A stretch of 64,000 bases of DNA, from NCBI GenBank assembly GCA_029238125.1, contig JAQWGQ010000005.1:62001-126000 (forward strand), written 5' to 3'. Below, one piece after another: positions 1-6,945 of this stretch. The notes below the pieces were generated by a model. That model was given only the letters and a program-made list of their open reading frames with translations, was not told where the DNA came from and did not search any database. Both the position numbers and the translations under genes were made by a program. Origin of the DNA: Flavobacteriaceae bacterium (lineage in GTDB: Bacteria; Bacteroidota; Bacteroidia; Flavobacteriales; Flavobacteriaceae). Numbering within the stretch: position 1 is the stretch's first letter; every line of letters begins with the position of its first letter.

Positions 1-500
1 CGGTTGGTAATACTTCGATTTATGAGTTTTTCGGTAGATGCATATACGGGCTGAAATACGGCAGACTTTATTGTTGCATCTGGTGTTTCTTCCTCAAGTT
101 CGGGGTGAGCAATGGAGCAGCGAGAGCCGTACCACAATAGTCGACCGAAAGCAATATAGCGAACATTTGTTTGAAGCTGCTTTTGAATCCACTGATATCC
201 GCGAAACCAAACGAGCTCAATTTCGCCAGTTGAATCTTGAAAGCTAGCAACCAGACGTTTCCCTTTGGCTTGATTGATTAGGCGGATATCGGTAATTCTT
301 CCGATAATCTGGACGTCAGCTTGCACTTTTGGTAGCTCGGCGATGCTGTAAAACCGAGTGCGATCTACATATCGGTTTGGAAAGTGATACAGTAAGTCCT
401 TACAGGTGTCAATCCCCAATTCGCTGCGAAGTAAAGTGCCGCGATTTGGACCGACTCCTTTTAGGTACTCAATGGGTTTTTCTAACAACGCTGCTGCCAT
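1..500 (-). CDS. recG: ATP-dependent DNA helicase RecG, N-terminal part (runs off the window)
   Basis: RecG remodels stalled replication forks and Holliday junctions. Only the first 166 codons are inside the window; the gene continues beyond base 1. Reading from the ATG at 500 gives MAAALLEKPIEYLKGVGPNR near the N-terminus, followed by a wedge/OB-fold region with LYHFPNRYVDRT at about residues 43-54, the usual start of RecG. The helicase motifs lie outside the window. The gene is divergent from uvrD, 100 bases away. A variant -7 box (TATCTTCG, 505-512) lies 4 bases before the ATG, so the mRNA may be leaderless. The family call is firm; completeness cannot be judged. Confidence 0.9.
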   Translation of the reverse strand, partial: MAAALLEKPIEYLKGVGPNRGTLLRSELGIDTCKDLLYHFPNRYVDRTRFYSIAELPKVQADVQIIGRITDIRLINQAKGKRLVASFQDSTGEIELVWFRGYQWIQKQLQTNVRYIAFGRLLWYGSRCSIAHPELEEETPDATIKSAVFQPVYASTEKLINRSITN

Positions 501-504
501 ATAA

Positions 505-512
505 CGAAGATA
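505..512 (-). promoter_or_regulatory. variant -7 box of recG
   Basis: On the minus strand this reads TATCTTCG, one mismatch from the Bacteroidota -7 consensus TAnnTTTG, and it is followed by four bases and then the recG ATG. No clear -33 TTTG was found. The regular 4-base gap, seen also at other genes here, is the main support. Confidence 0.35.
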
Positions 513-600
513 ATTTTTTTCAAGAGAATTGTTGATAAAGTCTCCTTTTGTTATGGGTTAGCGACTGGATTTTTTCTTTTTTACACGTACTTTAGTAGCT

Positions 601-2889
601 GTGGAAGATTACCTATCACAACTCAACGAAGCACAACAAGAGCCCACAACCCATGTGGATGGACCGCTTATGGTCATTGCAGGTGCTGGATCTGGAAAAA
701 CAAGAGTTCTGACCTATCGGATTGCGTATTTGATGCAACAAGGGATAGATGCGTTTTCCATACTGGCACTGACCTTTACCAACAAAGCAGCTCGAGAAAT
801 GAAAACTCGAATTGCTGAGATTGTTGGCGAGAGTGAATCCAAAAATCTATGGATGGGAACCTTTCACTCTGTTTTTGCTCGAATCTTACGTGCAGAAGCA
901 GATCGATTGGGCTATCCTTCTAGCTTTACGATTTACGACACCCAGGACTCGGAACGCCTTGTCAAATCGATTATCAAGGAGATGAATCTGGATGCAGATA
1001 TCTACAAGCCAAAGCAAATTCGAAACCGGATTTCATCCTTTAAAAATAGTTTGATAACGGTTCGTGCCTATCACAACAACCCCGAATTGGTTGAAGCAGA
1101 CAGAGAGGCCAGACGCTCGGCCATGGGAAATATCTATAAAAACTACGTCGAACGTTGCTTCAAAGCAGGAGCGATGGATTTTGATGATTTATTGCTCAAA
1201 ACCAATGAGCTTCTCAATCGATTTCCTGATGTATTGGCAAAATATCAAGATCGCTTTCGATATATTTTGGTCGATGAGTACCAAGATACCAACCATTCCC
1301 AATATCTGATCGTACGCGCCTTGGCAGATAAATTTCAAAATCTATGTGTGGTAGGTGACGATGCGCAGAGTATCTATGCGTTTCGTGGTGCCAACATTGA
1401 AAACATATTGAATTTTCACAAGGATTACCCCGATGCAAAAACCTATCGACTTGAACAAAACTATCGCTCTACAGAATATATCGTCGAAGCGGCCAACAGT
1501 GTGATCAATCACAATCAAAACAAACTCGATAAAACCGTGTGGACTGCCAACGAAAAGGGCGAAAAGATTGTAATTCATCGTAGTCCATCAGATGGTGATG
1601 AGGGTCGATATGTGGCACAATCCATTTTTGAGCAAGCAATGAACTTGCAACTGCCTTATACTTCCTTTGCCATTCTGTATCGAACCAACGCACAATCCAG
1701 AGCGATGGAGGATGCGTTGAGAAAGCGAAATATCCCATACAGAGTGTATGGAGGCCTTTCATTCTATCAGCGGAAAGAAATCAAAGATATGCTCGCTTAC
1801 CTTCGTTTAATTGTCAACCCGAAGGATGAAGAAAGCTTGCGAAGAGTAATCAATTACCCCGCTCGCGGTATTGGGCTGACTACGATGAACAAACTGGTGG
1901 TTGCCGCAGAAGAACACAATCTTACTTTGTTTGAAGTTGCTGATCAAGCCAACCATTTGCCGCTGCAAATTCATGCTGGTGCAAAAACAAAACTGGTCAA
2001 CTTTGCAACTTTGATTAAAAGCTTTCAGGTTGCAAATGGCAATCAAGATGCCTTTGAAACCGCAGATATGGTTGCCAAAAAAACAGGTTTGGTACAAGAG
2101 CTAAAAAAAGAAGGAACCCCAGAAGCTGTTAACCGAGTTGAAAATATTGAGGAATTGCTAAATGGGATTCGAGATTTTGTCGAAGGGCAGCGTGAAATTG
2201 TAGATGCCAAGGGATCATTGGTTGAATTCCTTGAGGATGTTGCCTTGGCGACAGACTTTGACAATGAGACATCAGATGAAAATGAGGTGTCTTTGATGAC
2301 CGTTCATTTGGCAAAAGGATTGGAGTTTCCACATGTCTTTATTGTTGGCATGGAAGACGATCTGTTTCCCTCAGCGATGAACATGAATTCCCGTGCCGAA
2401 TTGGAAGAAGAGCGTCGATTGTTTTATGTGGCACTTACGCGGGCTGAAAAACAAGCAACTCTGACTTACACCCAGTGTAGATATCGCTGGGGCAAACTCA
2501 ATGACGCTGAACCGAGTCGATTTTTGACTGAGATTGATCCATCTTATGTGGATAATCGCGTTGTAGAGTCAAACTATGAATTCAAGCCCTTGGTTGATCC
2601 TTCCATTTTTGGGGATGATCAGCCAAAAGTTCGCTTTAAAAAGCCACCAACAAAATCAAAATCTAAACACGTACCCAAAAATCTCAAGCCAGTTTCCACT
2701 TCATCTCATTCGCCTTCCGTTGAACTCGGGGGCTTGGAAGTGGGGGCAAGGGTAAGTCACAATCGTTTTGGTGCAGGCACAATTGTTTCCATAGAGGGGA
2801 ATGGGGGAGATGCAAAAGCCCTGATTGATTTTGATGCAAATGGTCGAAAAAATTTACTTTTACGATTTGCGAAACTCAATTTACTTTAA
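601..2889 (+). CDS. UvrD/PcrA-type superfamily 1 DNA helicase
   Basis: A 3'-5' SF1A DNA helicase for nucleotide excision repair, mismatch repair and removal of proteins from forks. It is 762 aa, a usual length for PcrA/UvrD. Walker A is AGAGSGKT at residues 27-34 (Lys33); Walker B/motif II is ILVDEYQDT with Asp225-Glu226; later motifs include QNYRS, YRTNAQSR and VSLMTVHLAKGLEFP. The C-terminal ~50 residues (GGLEVGARVSHNRFGAGTIV onward) form the Tudor-like domain seen in PcrA. The start is GTG; no ATG lies between it and Walker A except one that would cut into the motif. A box TACTTTAG at 588-595, one mismatch from the -7 consensus, sits 5 bases before the GTG. The yciO-like gene follows after 2 bases. 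Confidence 0.95.
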   Translation: MEDYLSQLNEAQQEPTTHVDGPLMVIAGAGSGKTRVLTYRIAYLMQQGIDAFSILALTFTNKAAREMKTRIAEIVGESESKNLWMGTFHSVFARILRAEADRLGYPSSFTIYDTQDSERLVKSIIKEMNLDADIYKPKQIRNRISSFKNSLITVRAYHNNPELVEADREARRSAMGNIYKNYVERCFKAGAMDFDDLLLKTNELLNRFPDVLAKYQDRFRYILVDEYQDTNHSQYLIVRALADKFQNLCVVGDDAQSIYAFRGANIENILNFHKDYPDAKTYRLEQNYRSTEYIVEAANSVINHNQNKLDKTVWTANEKGEKIVIHRSPSDGDEGRYVAQSIFEQAMNLQLPYTSFAILYRTNAQSRAMEDALRKRNIPYRVYGGLSFYQRKEIKDMLAYLRLIVNPKDEESLRRVINYPARGIGLTTMNKLVVAAEEHNLTLFEVADQANHLPLQIHAGAKTKLVNFATLIKSFQVANGNQDAFETADMVAKKTGLVQELKKEGTPEAVNRVENIEELLNGIRDFVEGQREIVDAKGSLVEFLEDVALATDFDNETSDENEVSLMTVHLAKGLEFPHVFIVGMEDDLFPSAMNMNSRAELEEERRLFYVALTRAEKQATLTYTQCRYRWGKLNDAEPSRFLTEIDPSYVDNRVVESNYEFKPLVDPSIFGDDQPKVRFKKPPTKSKSKHVPKNLKPVSTSSHSPSVELGGLEVGARVSHNRFGAGTIVSIEGNGGDAKALIDFDANGRKNLLLRFAKLNLL

Positions 2890-2891
2890 AG

Positions 2892-3494
2892 ATGCGGTTG
2901 TCATTTTTTGGACATAATGAGAGAGTGATTCAAAAAGCAGTTGATATTCTTGCTTCTGGCGGTCTTATTATTTATCCCACTGATACGGTATATGCAATGG
3001 GTTGTGCAAGTCACAATGTCAAAGCTCTTGAGAAGTTGGCAAAAATCAAACATGCAAAAAAAACAAAACCCCCTGTGAGTTTGGTTTGTGCATCCATATC
3101 CCAAGCTGCGGACTATACAGGGCAAATGGACAATACAAACTTCCGATTGCTTAAAACGTATTTCCCAGGCCCATATACCTTTGTTTTACCAGTCATGCAA
3201 AAGCTCCCAAAGGCCTTGGGGAAACGGGACTCTATCGGGATTCGTGTGCCCAAACACGAAGGGATTTGTGCTTTGATCGAAGCTTTAGGTCAGCCACTGG
3301 CCTCTGCATCGCTCCATCATGAAGACGAGGTGCGAGATTATACCACGGATCCAGATGAGATTGAACAAGAATGGGGTTCTGTCGTCGATTTGTTTATCGA
3401 TAGTGGTTTTGGTGGAAATCAGCCATCAACTGTGGTGGATTTGTGTGTGTCACCTCCCAAAATCATTCGACAGGGAGTAGGGGAGTTTTTTTAG
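2892..3494 (+). CDS. Sua5/YciO/YrdC-family protein (threonylcarbamoyl-AMP synthase type)
   Basis: A YrdC-domain protein of 200 aa, a length typical of the YciO branch. Members that work as TsaC/Sua5 make threonylcarbamoyl-AMP from threonine, bicarbonate and ATP for the t6A modification of tRNA; the role of YciO-type members is less settled. Visible features are GGLIIYPTDTVYAMGC near residues 23-38, the basic AKIKHAKKTKPPVSLVC block at 49-65 and GKRDSIGIRVPKH further on, which form the nucleotide pocket. It starts 2 bases after uvrD and is probably cotranscribed with it; a hairpin terminator follows. The t6A partner tsaE lies elsewhere in this window (52.1 kb). Confidence 0.85.
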   Translation: MRLSFFGHNERVIQKAVDILASGGLIIYPTDTVYAMGCASHNVKALEKLAKIKHAKKTKPPVSLVCASISQAADYTGQMDNTNFRLLKTYFPGPYTFVLPVMQKLPKALGKRDSIGIRVPKHEGICALIEALGQPLASASLHHEDEVRDYTTDPDEIEQEWGSVVDLFIDSGFGGNQPSTVVDLCVSPPKIIRQGVGEFF

Positions 3495-3502
3495 AGCAAA
3501 AA

Positions 3503-3528
3503 AAAACGCAACCTTTGGGTTGCGTTTT
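3503..3528. terminator. bidirectional Rho-independent terminator
   Basis: An 11-bp perfect stem (AAAACGCAACC / GGTTGCGTTTT) with a 4-base loop TTTG lies between two converging genes, the yciO-like gene (+) and the OmpA-type lipoprotein gene (-). The A/T arms give U-rich tails in both directions. Confidence 0.85.
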
Positions 3529-3554
3529 GTAAAGATTCTTTATTGCGGTAGCTA

Positions 3555-4412
3555 CTACTCTGTAGTTGCAGCCATCGCTTCGTCAAGTAGACTGTAGAAC
3601 TGATCCAATTTTGGAAGTAATACAATGCGAATACGTCTGTTGTTTGCACGTCCAGAAGCAGATTCATTATCGTCAACGGGCATATATGAACTACGACCAG
3701 CAGCGATCATACGCTCAGGAGCTACACCAAATTCTTTTTGAAGAACGCGAACGATAGAAGTAGCGCGATCGACACTCAAGTCCCAGTTGTCCTGAAATAG
3801 GTCATTGCTGATTGGACGATCGTCTGTGTGCCCTTCAACCATAAACTCAAATTCTGGCTTATCGTTGATGATTTTAGCAACTTTCCCTAAGACTTCTTTT
3901 GCACGAGCAGTGATTTTGTTACTACCTGTGTTGAATACCATTTTATCAGATATTGAAATGAAAACAACACCTTTCTCAACATTGATTTCAATATCACTAT
4001 CATTGATATCGACAAGTGAGCTTTTCAATGCAGTTACAAGTGCTAAGGTTACAGAGTCTCTACGAGTTACCGCATCTTGCATTCTGCGAATGGTCAGATC
4101 TTTCTCTTTCAGTGACTCAAGTGAGCGTTCAAGATTGTCAGCCCCTTTTTTGGTCAAGGTAGTTAGGTTACCCATGTTGTTGATGAGGTCCTGGTTATTC
4201 TCAATAAGAAACTGGTTTTGATTACGAAGCTCAGCAATAGAAGCATCTGTTGCTGCTTTTTCATCTAAACAAGCATTGAGTTTAACAGTTGCAGAATTGA
4301 GTAATTCTTGGGTCTCTTTTTGTTGAGTTTCAAGAGCAGCATATTTCTTTTGGGGAACACACGAAGTGAACAGGATTGGGAATGCTACAAGTAAAACGAT
4401 TATTTTTTTCAT
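3555..4412 (-). CDS. OmpA-family outer-membrane lipoprotein
   Basis: A 285-aa envelope protein that probably ties the outer membrane to peptidoglycan. The start chosen is the ATG giving MKKIIVLLVAFPILFTSC, a lipoprotein signal with Cys18 as the likely lipid attachment site; an upstream in-frame ATG at 4436 would spoil the signal peptide. Residues ~20-120 are heptad-rich and probably coiled coil. Residues ~160-275 are an OmpA C-terminal domain with the peptidoglycan-binding stretches VEGHTDDRPI and NNRRIRI. Position and terminator suggest a single-gene unit. A -7 box (TAACTTTG) lies at 4434-4441. Confidence 0.9.
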   Translation of the reverse strand: MKKIIVLLVAFPILFTSCVPQKKYAALETQQKETQELLNSATVKLNACLDEKAATDASIAELRNQNQFLIENNQDLINNMGNLTTLTKKGADNLERSLESLKEKDLTIRRMQDAVTRRDSVTLALVTALKSSLVDINDSDIEINVEKGVVFISISDKMVFNTGSNKITARAKEVLGKVAKIINDKPEFEFMVEGHTDDRPISNDLFQDNWDLSVDRATSIVRVLQKEFGVAPERMIAAGRSSYMPVDDNESASGRANNRRIRIVLLPKLDQFYSLLDEAMAATTE

Positions 4413-4433
4413 TACTATGATTTTAATTTTGTC

Positions 4434-4441
4434 CAAAGTTA
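4434..4441 (-). promoter_or_regulatory. -7 box for the OmpA-type lipoprotein gene
   Basis: TAACTTTG on the minus strand matches TAnnTTTG exactly and lies 21 bases before the chosen start codon. No clear -33 element was seen at the usual distance. Confidence 0.5.
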
Positions 4442-4492
4442 TTAAAAATAAGATTAATCTATCTTTATTGTAACGCTTTTTTATAGAGAAAA

Positions 4493-5467
4493 TTATTTTG
4501 GATTGACTTTGACAATTAAATACTTACCAAAAACACTCGTTATTCGAAAAGGTATGACTGTTTTTTTTCGATTTGATAGGATTTTTGGAAATGTCCGAAA
4601 AAAGTAATTGTGTGCCTTTATAATGGCCCAAACATGATCGAATTTGAAAGTGAAAAAAAAGTAGAGCCCCAAAAAGAAATCAAAGCCCAGTCGAAAGATG
4701 ATTACTAGAAGTAAGGGGAAAGCAGGTATGGTCTTTGTGTAAGTCCAAAGAGAGTTGCGGATATTGTAGTACAACTTCTTCGGTTGATTGGTTGCCAACG
4801 TTCCTCCACCCAAGTGTGCTACCTTTATATTGCCGTGGCACATTGTATACCAATCAACTGCCTTTCCCCGAATACACAAATCAATTTCTTCAAAATGCAT
4901 AAAAAACCTTTCATCAAAACCCCCCAACTGGGTGAAGGCAGTTTTTCGAACCCAAAAAGCCGCTCCACTCGCCCAGGTTACTTTTTCAGGGTTATCATAT
5001 TGCCCTTTATCTTTTTCACAGTGGTGTAGATAACGACCACGACAATACGGAAAGCCAAACATGTCTAAGTGACCACCAGCTGCACCAGCGTATTCGAAAA
5101 TAGATTCGTTTTGATCAGAAACAATTTTTGGCTGTGCAAAACCGAGACGCTGATGGGCTTCAAAGAGTTGTCGCATGGGGGAGACCCAATCCGAGCTTAC
5201 ACGAACATCGTTGTTGAGAAAGCAGTACAAGTCTGCATCGATTTTAGAAACAGCCAGGTTGTAACCCTTCGCATACCCATGGTTTTTGTCGAGAATCAAA
5301 ACCTTAACTTTGGGAAAGTTCTTTTTTACAACATCTAGGGAATCATCTGTTGATCCATTATCAACTACCCAAACTTCTGCATCTTGTTTATGAGTAACAA
5401 CGCTGCCCAAATAAGAAGATAAGAGGTCTTTACCGTTATAATTCAGTATGAGGATTGCAACGTTCAT
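4493..5467 (-). CDS. family 2 glycosyltransferase (membrane-associated)
   Basis: A 324-aa GT-A fold enzyme that adds a sugar to an unidentified acceptor, probably a cell-surface glycan or glycolipid. The N-terminus MNVAILILNYNGKDLL and VVDNGSTDDSL (nucleotide-sugar binding) are typical of GT2, as is the acidic FLNNDVRVSSDW segment near residue 88. The region around residues 245-285 is strongly hydrophobic and may be one or two membrane segments. It lies 1 base downstream of the HsdR_N gene on the same strand, so the two are probably cotranscribed, although a functional link is not obvious. The sugar substrate cannot be told from sequence. Confidence 0.88.
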   Translation of the reverse strand: MNVAILILNYNGKDLLSSYLGSVVTHKQDAEVWVVDNGSTDDSLDVVKKNFPKVKVLILDKNHGYAKGYNLAVSKIDADLYCFLNNDVRVSSDWVSPMRQLFEAHQRLGFAQPKIVSDQNESIFEYAGAAGGHLDMFGFPYCRGRYLHHCEKDKGQYDNPEKVTWASGAAFWVRKTAFTQLGGFDERFFMHFEEIDLCIRGKAVDWYTMCHGNIKVAHLGGGTLATNQPKKLYYNIRNSLWTYTKTIPAFPLLLVIIFRLGFDFFLGLYFFFTFKFDHVWAIIKAHNYFFRTFPKILSNRKKTVIPFRITSVFGKYLIVKVNPK

Positions 5468-5468
5468 A

Positions 5469-5918
5469 TCAGTTTGGATTTAACATAGGTAAATCTTCGC
5501 AAAAATGATACTGTTGATTCACATAATCAAAACTACAATAATAATGATTCAAGCCGTTGGTGATCATCATATATTGTGCATTAAAGTTCATGTTATAGCG
5601 AGCGATTTGATCAAAAGTGTTCTGTGTAATGGAGACATTTGGTGCCTTGCATTCTACCAAAACCTGCACACTCCCATCTGCAGAAAACACAATCACGTCA
5701 AATCGTTTTTGCAGACCAGCAAGTGTAAACTGCTTTTCAACGTTTATCCAGGACTTTGGTGCTTTCTTATCGTCTAGCAAATAGTGAACCACATGTTGTC
5801 GCACCCATTCCTCTGGCGTTAATATCACAAATTTTTTGCGAATTGGATCAAAAATGTACCGCTTGTTTTCACTACTTTTGGTTATCATTGGATATGCCTG
5901 AAATGCCAGTTTTTGCAT
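5469..5918 (-). CDS. stand-alone type I restriction HsdR N-terminal domain protein
   Basis: A 149-aa protein with the PD-(D/E)XK nuclease-like fold of the HsdR N-terminus (HSDR_N_2 type). Visible signs are the FDVIVF strand and the VLVECKAP motif, whose Glu-x-Lys matches the nuclease signature. There is no helicase part and no hsdM or hsdS nearby, so it is not a working type I restriction system. Its role is unknown; from memory this gene often neighbours holA in flavobacteria. The ATG at 5918 (MQKLAFQAYP) is preferred over an upstream one that would overlap holA. A variant -7 box is 4 bases upstream. Confidence 0.8.
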   Translation of the reverse strand: MQKLAFQAYPMITKSSENKRYIFDPIRKKFVILTPEEWVRQHVVHYLLDDKKAPKSWINVEKQFTLAGLQKRFDVIVFSADGSVQVLVECKAPNVSITQNTFDQIARYNMNFNAQYMMITNGLNHYYCSFDYVNQQYHFCEDLPMLNPN

Positions 5919-5930
5919 ATTGCAAAATTG
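5911..5930 (-). promoter_or_regulatory. variant -7 box and short inverted repeat at the HsdR_N start
   Basis: The minus strand reads CAATTTTG (5923-5930), one mismatch from TAnnTTTG, 4 bases before the ATG. Overlapping it is an inverted repeat TTTTGCA-TAT-TGCAAAA (5911-5927) that contains the start codon. It could be an operator or just AT-rich symmetry. Confidence 0.3.
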
Positions 5931-5940
5931 AAAAAAAACA

Positions 5941-6945
5941 TTGAACTCTCTACAAGACATTTTAAAAGACATTCAAGAAAGACGTTTTTCTCCTGTATAT
6001 TTTTTAATGGGAGCAGAGCCATACTTTATTGATCGAATCGAGAAAGAGCTGTATCACAGTGTCATTTCAGAAGAAGAACGTGCATTTAATCAATCGATAC
6101 TATACGGAAAAGACACCTCGGTTGATCAAATCCTAGATGCAGCCAAACGGTTTCCGATGATGGCAGAACATCAGCTTGTGATTGTTCGTGAGGCACAAGA
6201 ACTTTCTCGAGTCATTGATCAGCTGGAGAGTTATGTGAGCAATCCCCAGCCATCAACAGTCCTAGTTGTTTGTTACAAGTACAAATCCATTGATAAGCGA
6301 AAAAAACTCTACAAAGCTTTACAACAACACGCCGTTTTGTTTGAGAGCAAGCAACTTTATGAAAATCAAGTTCCAGATTGGATACAAAGGTGGGTAAAGA
6401 ACAAAAAGCGAACCATAAACCTAAAGGCATCGCACCTTTTGGTTGAGTGCTTGGGGACTCATTTGAGTGCAATCGAACAATCCCTTGAAAAACTCCTTCT
6501 TCTGGTAGATCACGATCATGAAATTACCGAAAATCACATCGAAGAGCACATTGGGTTTAGCAAGGACTTTAACAATTTTGAGTTGCGAAAGGCCCTGGGG
6601 ACTGGAAATGTTGCTCACGCACAACGGATCTGTCATTACTTCACACTGCATCCTCGTCAGCATCCGATTATTGTAACGCTTTCCACTTTACATTTGTTTT
6701 TTATGCAACTGCTGCAATATCATGGCTTGGAAAATCACAACTCGAATCATGTTTCTCGGGTGCTTGGGATTCGCCCTTTTGTTGTAAAAGAATATCAAGT
6801 TGCAGCAAAACGTTATCCCATGAAATCCATTTCCTTTATACTTGACAAAATTCGAATTGCCGATATGAAATGTAAAGGCCTAGGGGTTGGCTTAATTTCT
6901 GAAAAAGCTGTTTTGAGACAATTGATTAACGATATCGGTGGTTAG
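5941..6945 (+). CDS. holA: DNA polymerase III subunit delta
   Basis: The delta subunit is the wrench of the clamp loader: it opens the beta sliding clamp. The protein is 334 aa, as expected for HolA. The start MNSLQDILKDIQERRFSPVY, then YFLMGAEPYFIDRIEK (where AAA+ proteins would have a P-loop) and FPMMAEHQLVIVREAQEL are characteristic of bacteroidotal HolA. The start codon is TTG: the next ATG lies inside the conserved LMGAEPYFI strand, so TTG is likely real. It is divergent from the HsdR_N gene by 22 bases, and its last 4 bases overlap the 3' end of the convergent E1 gene. Confidence 0.9.
   Translation: MNSLQDILKDIQERRFSPVYFLMGAEPYFIDRIEKELYHSVISEEERAFNQSILYGKDTSVDQILDAAKRFPMMAEHQLVIVREAQELSRVIDQLESYVSNPQPSTVLVVCYKYKSIDKRKKLYKALQQHAVLFESKQLYENQVPDWIQRWVKNKKRTINLKASHLLVECLGTHLSAIEQSLEKLLLLVDHDHEITENHIEEHIGFSKDFNNFELRKALGTGNVAHAQRICHYFTLHPRQHPIIVTLSTLHLFFMQLLQYHGLENHNSNHVSRVLGIRPFVVKEYQVAAKRYPMKSISFILDKIRIADMKCKGLGVGLISEKAVLRQLINDIGG

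Noticed and set aside
68-250. Short frames on both strands inside the recG fragment
   Set aside because: The true frame is the open one running off the window edge, which reads as RecG.
5469-5918. A type I restriction-modification system
   Set aside because: Only the HsdR N-terminal fold is present; no helicase, methylase or specificity subunit nearby.
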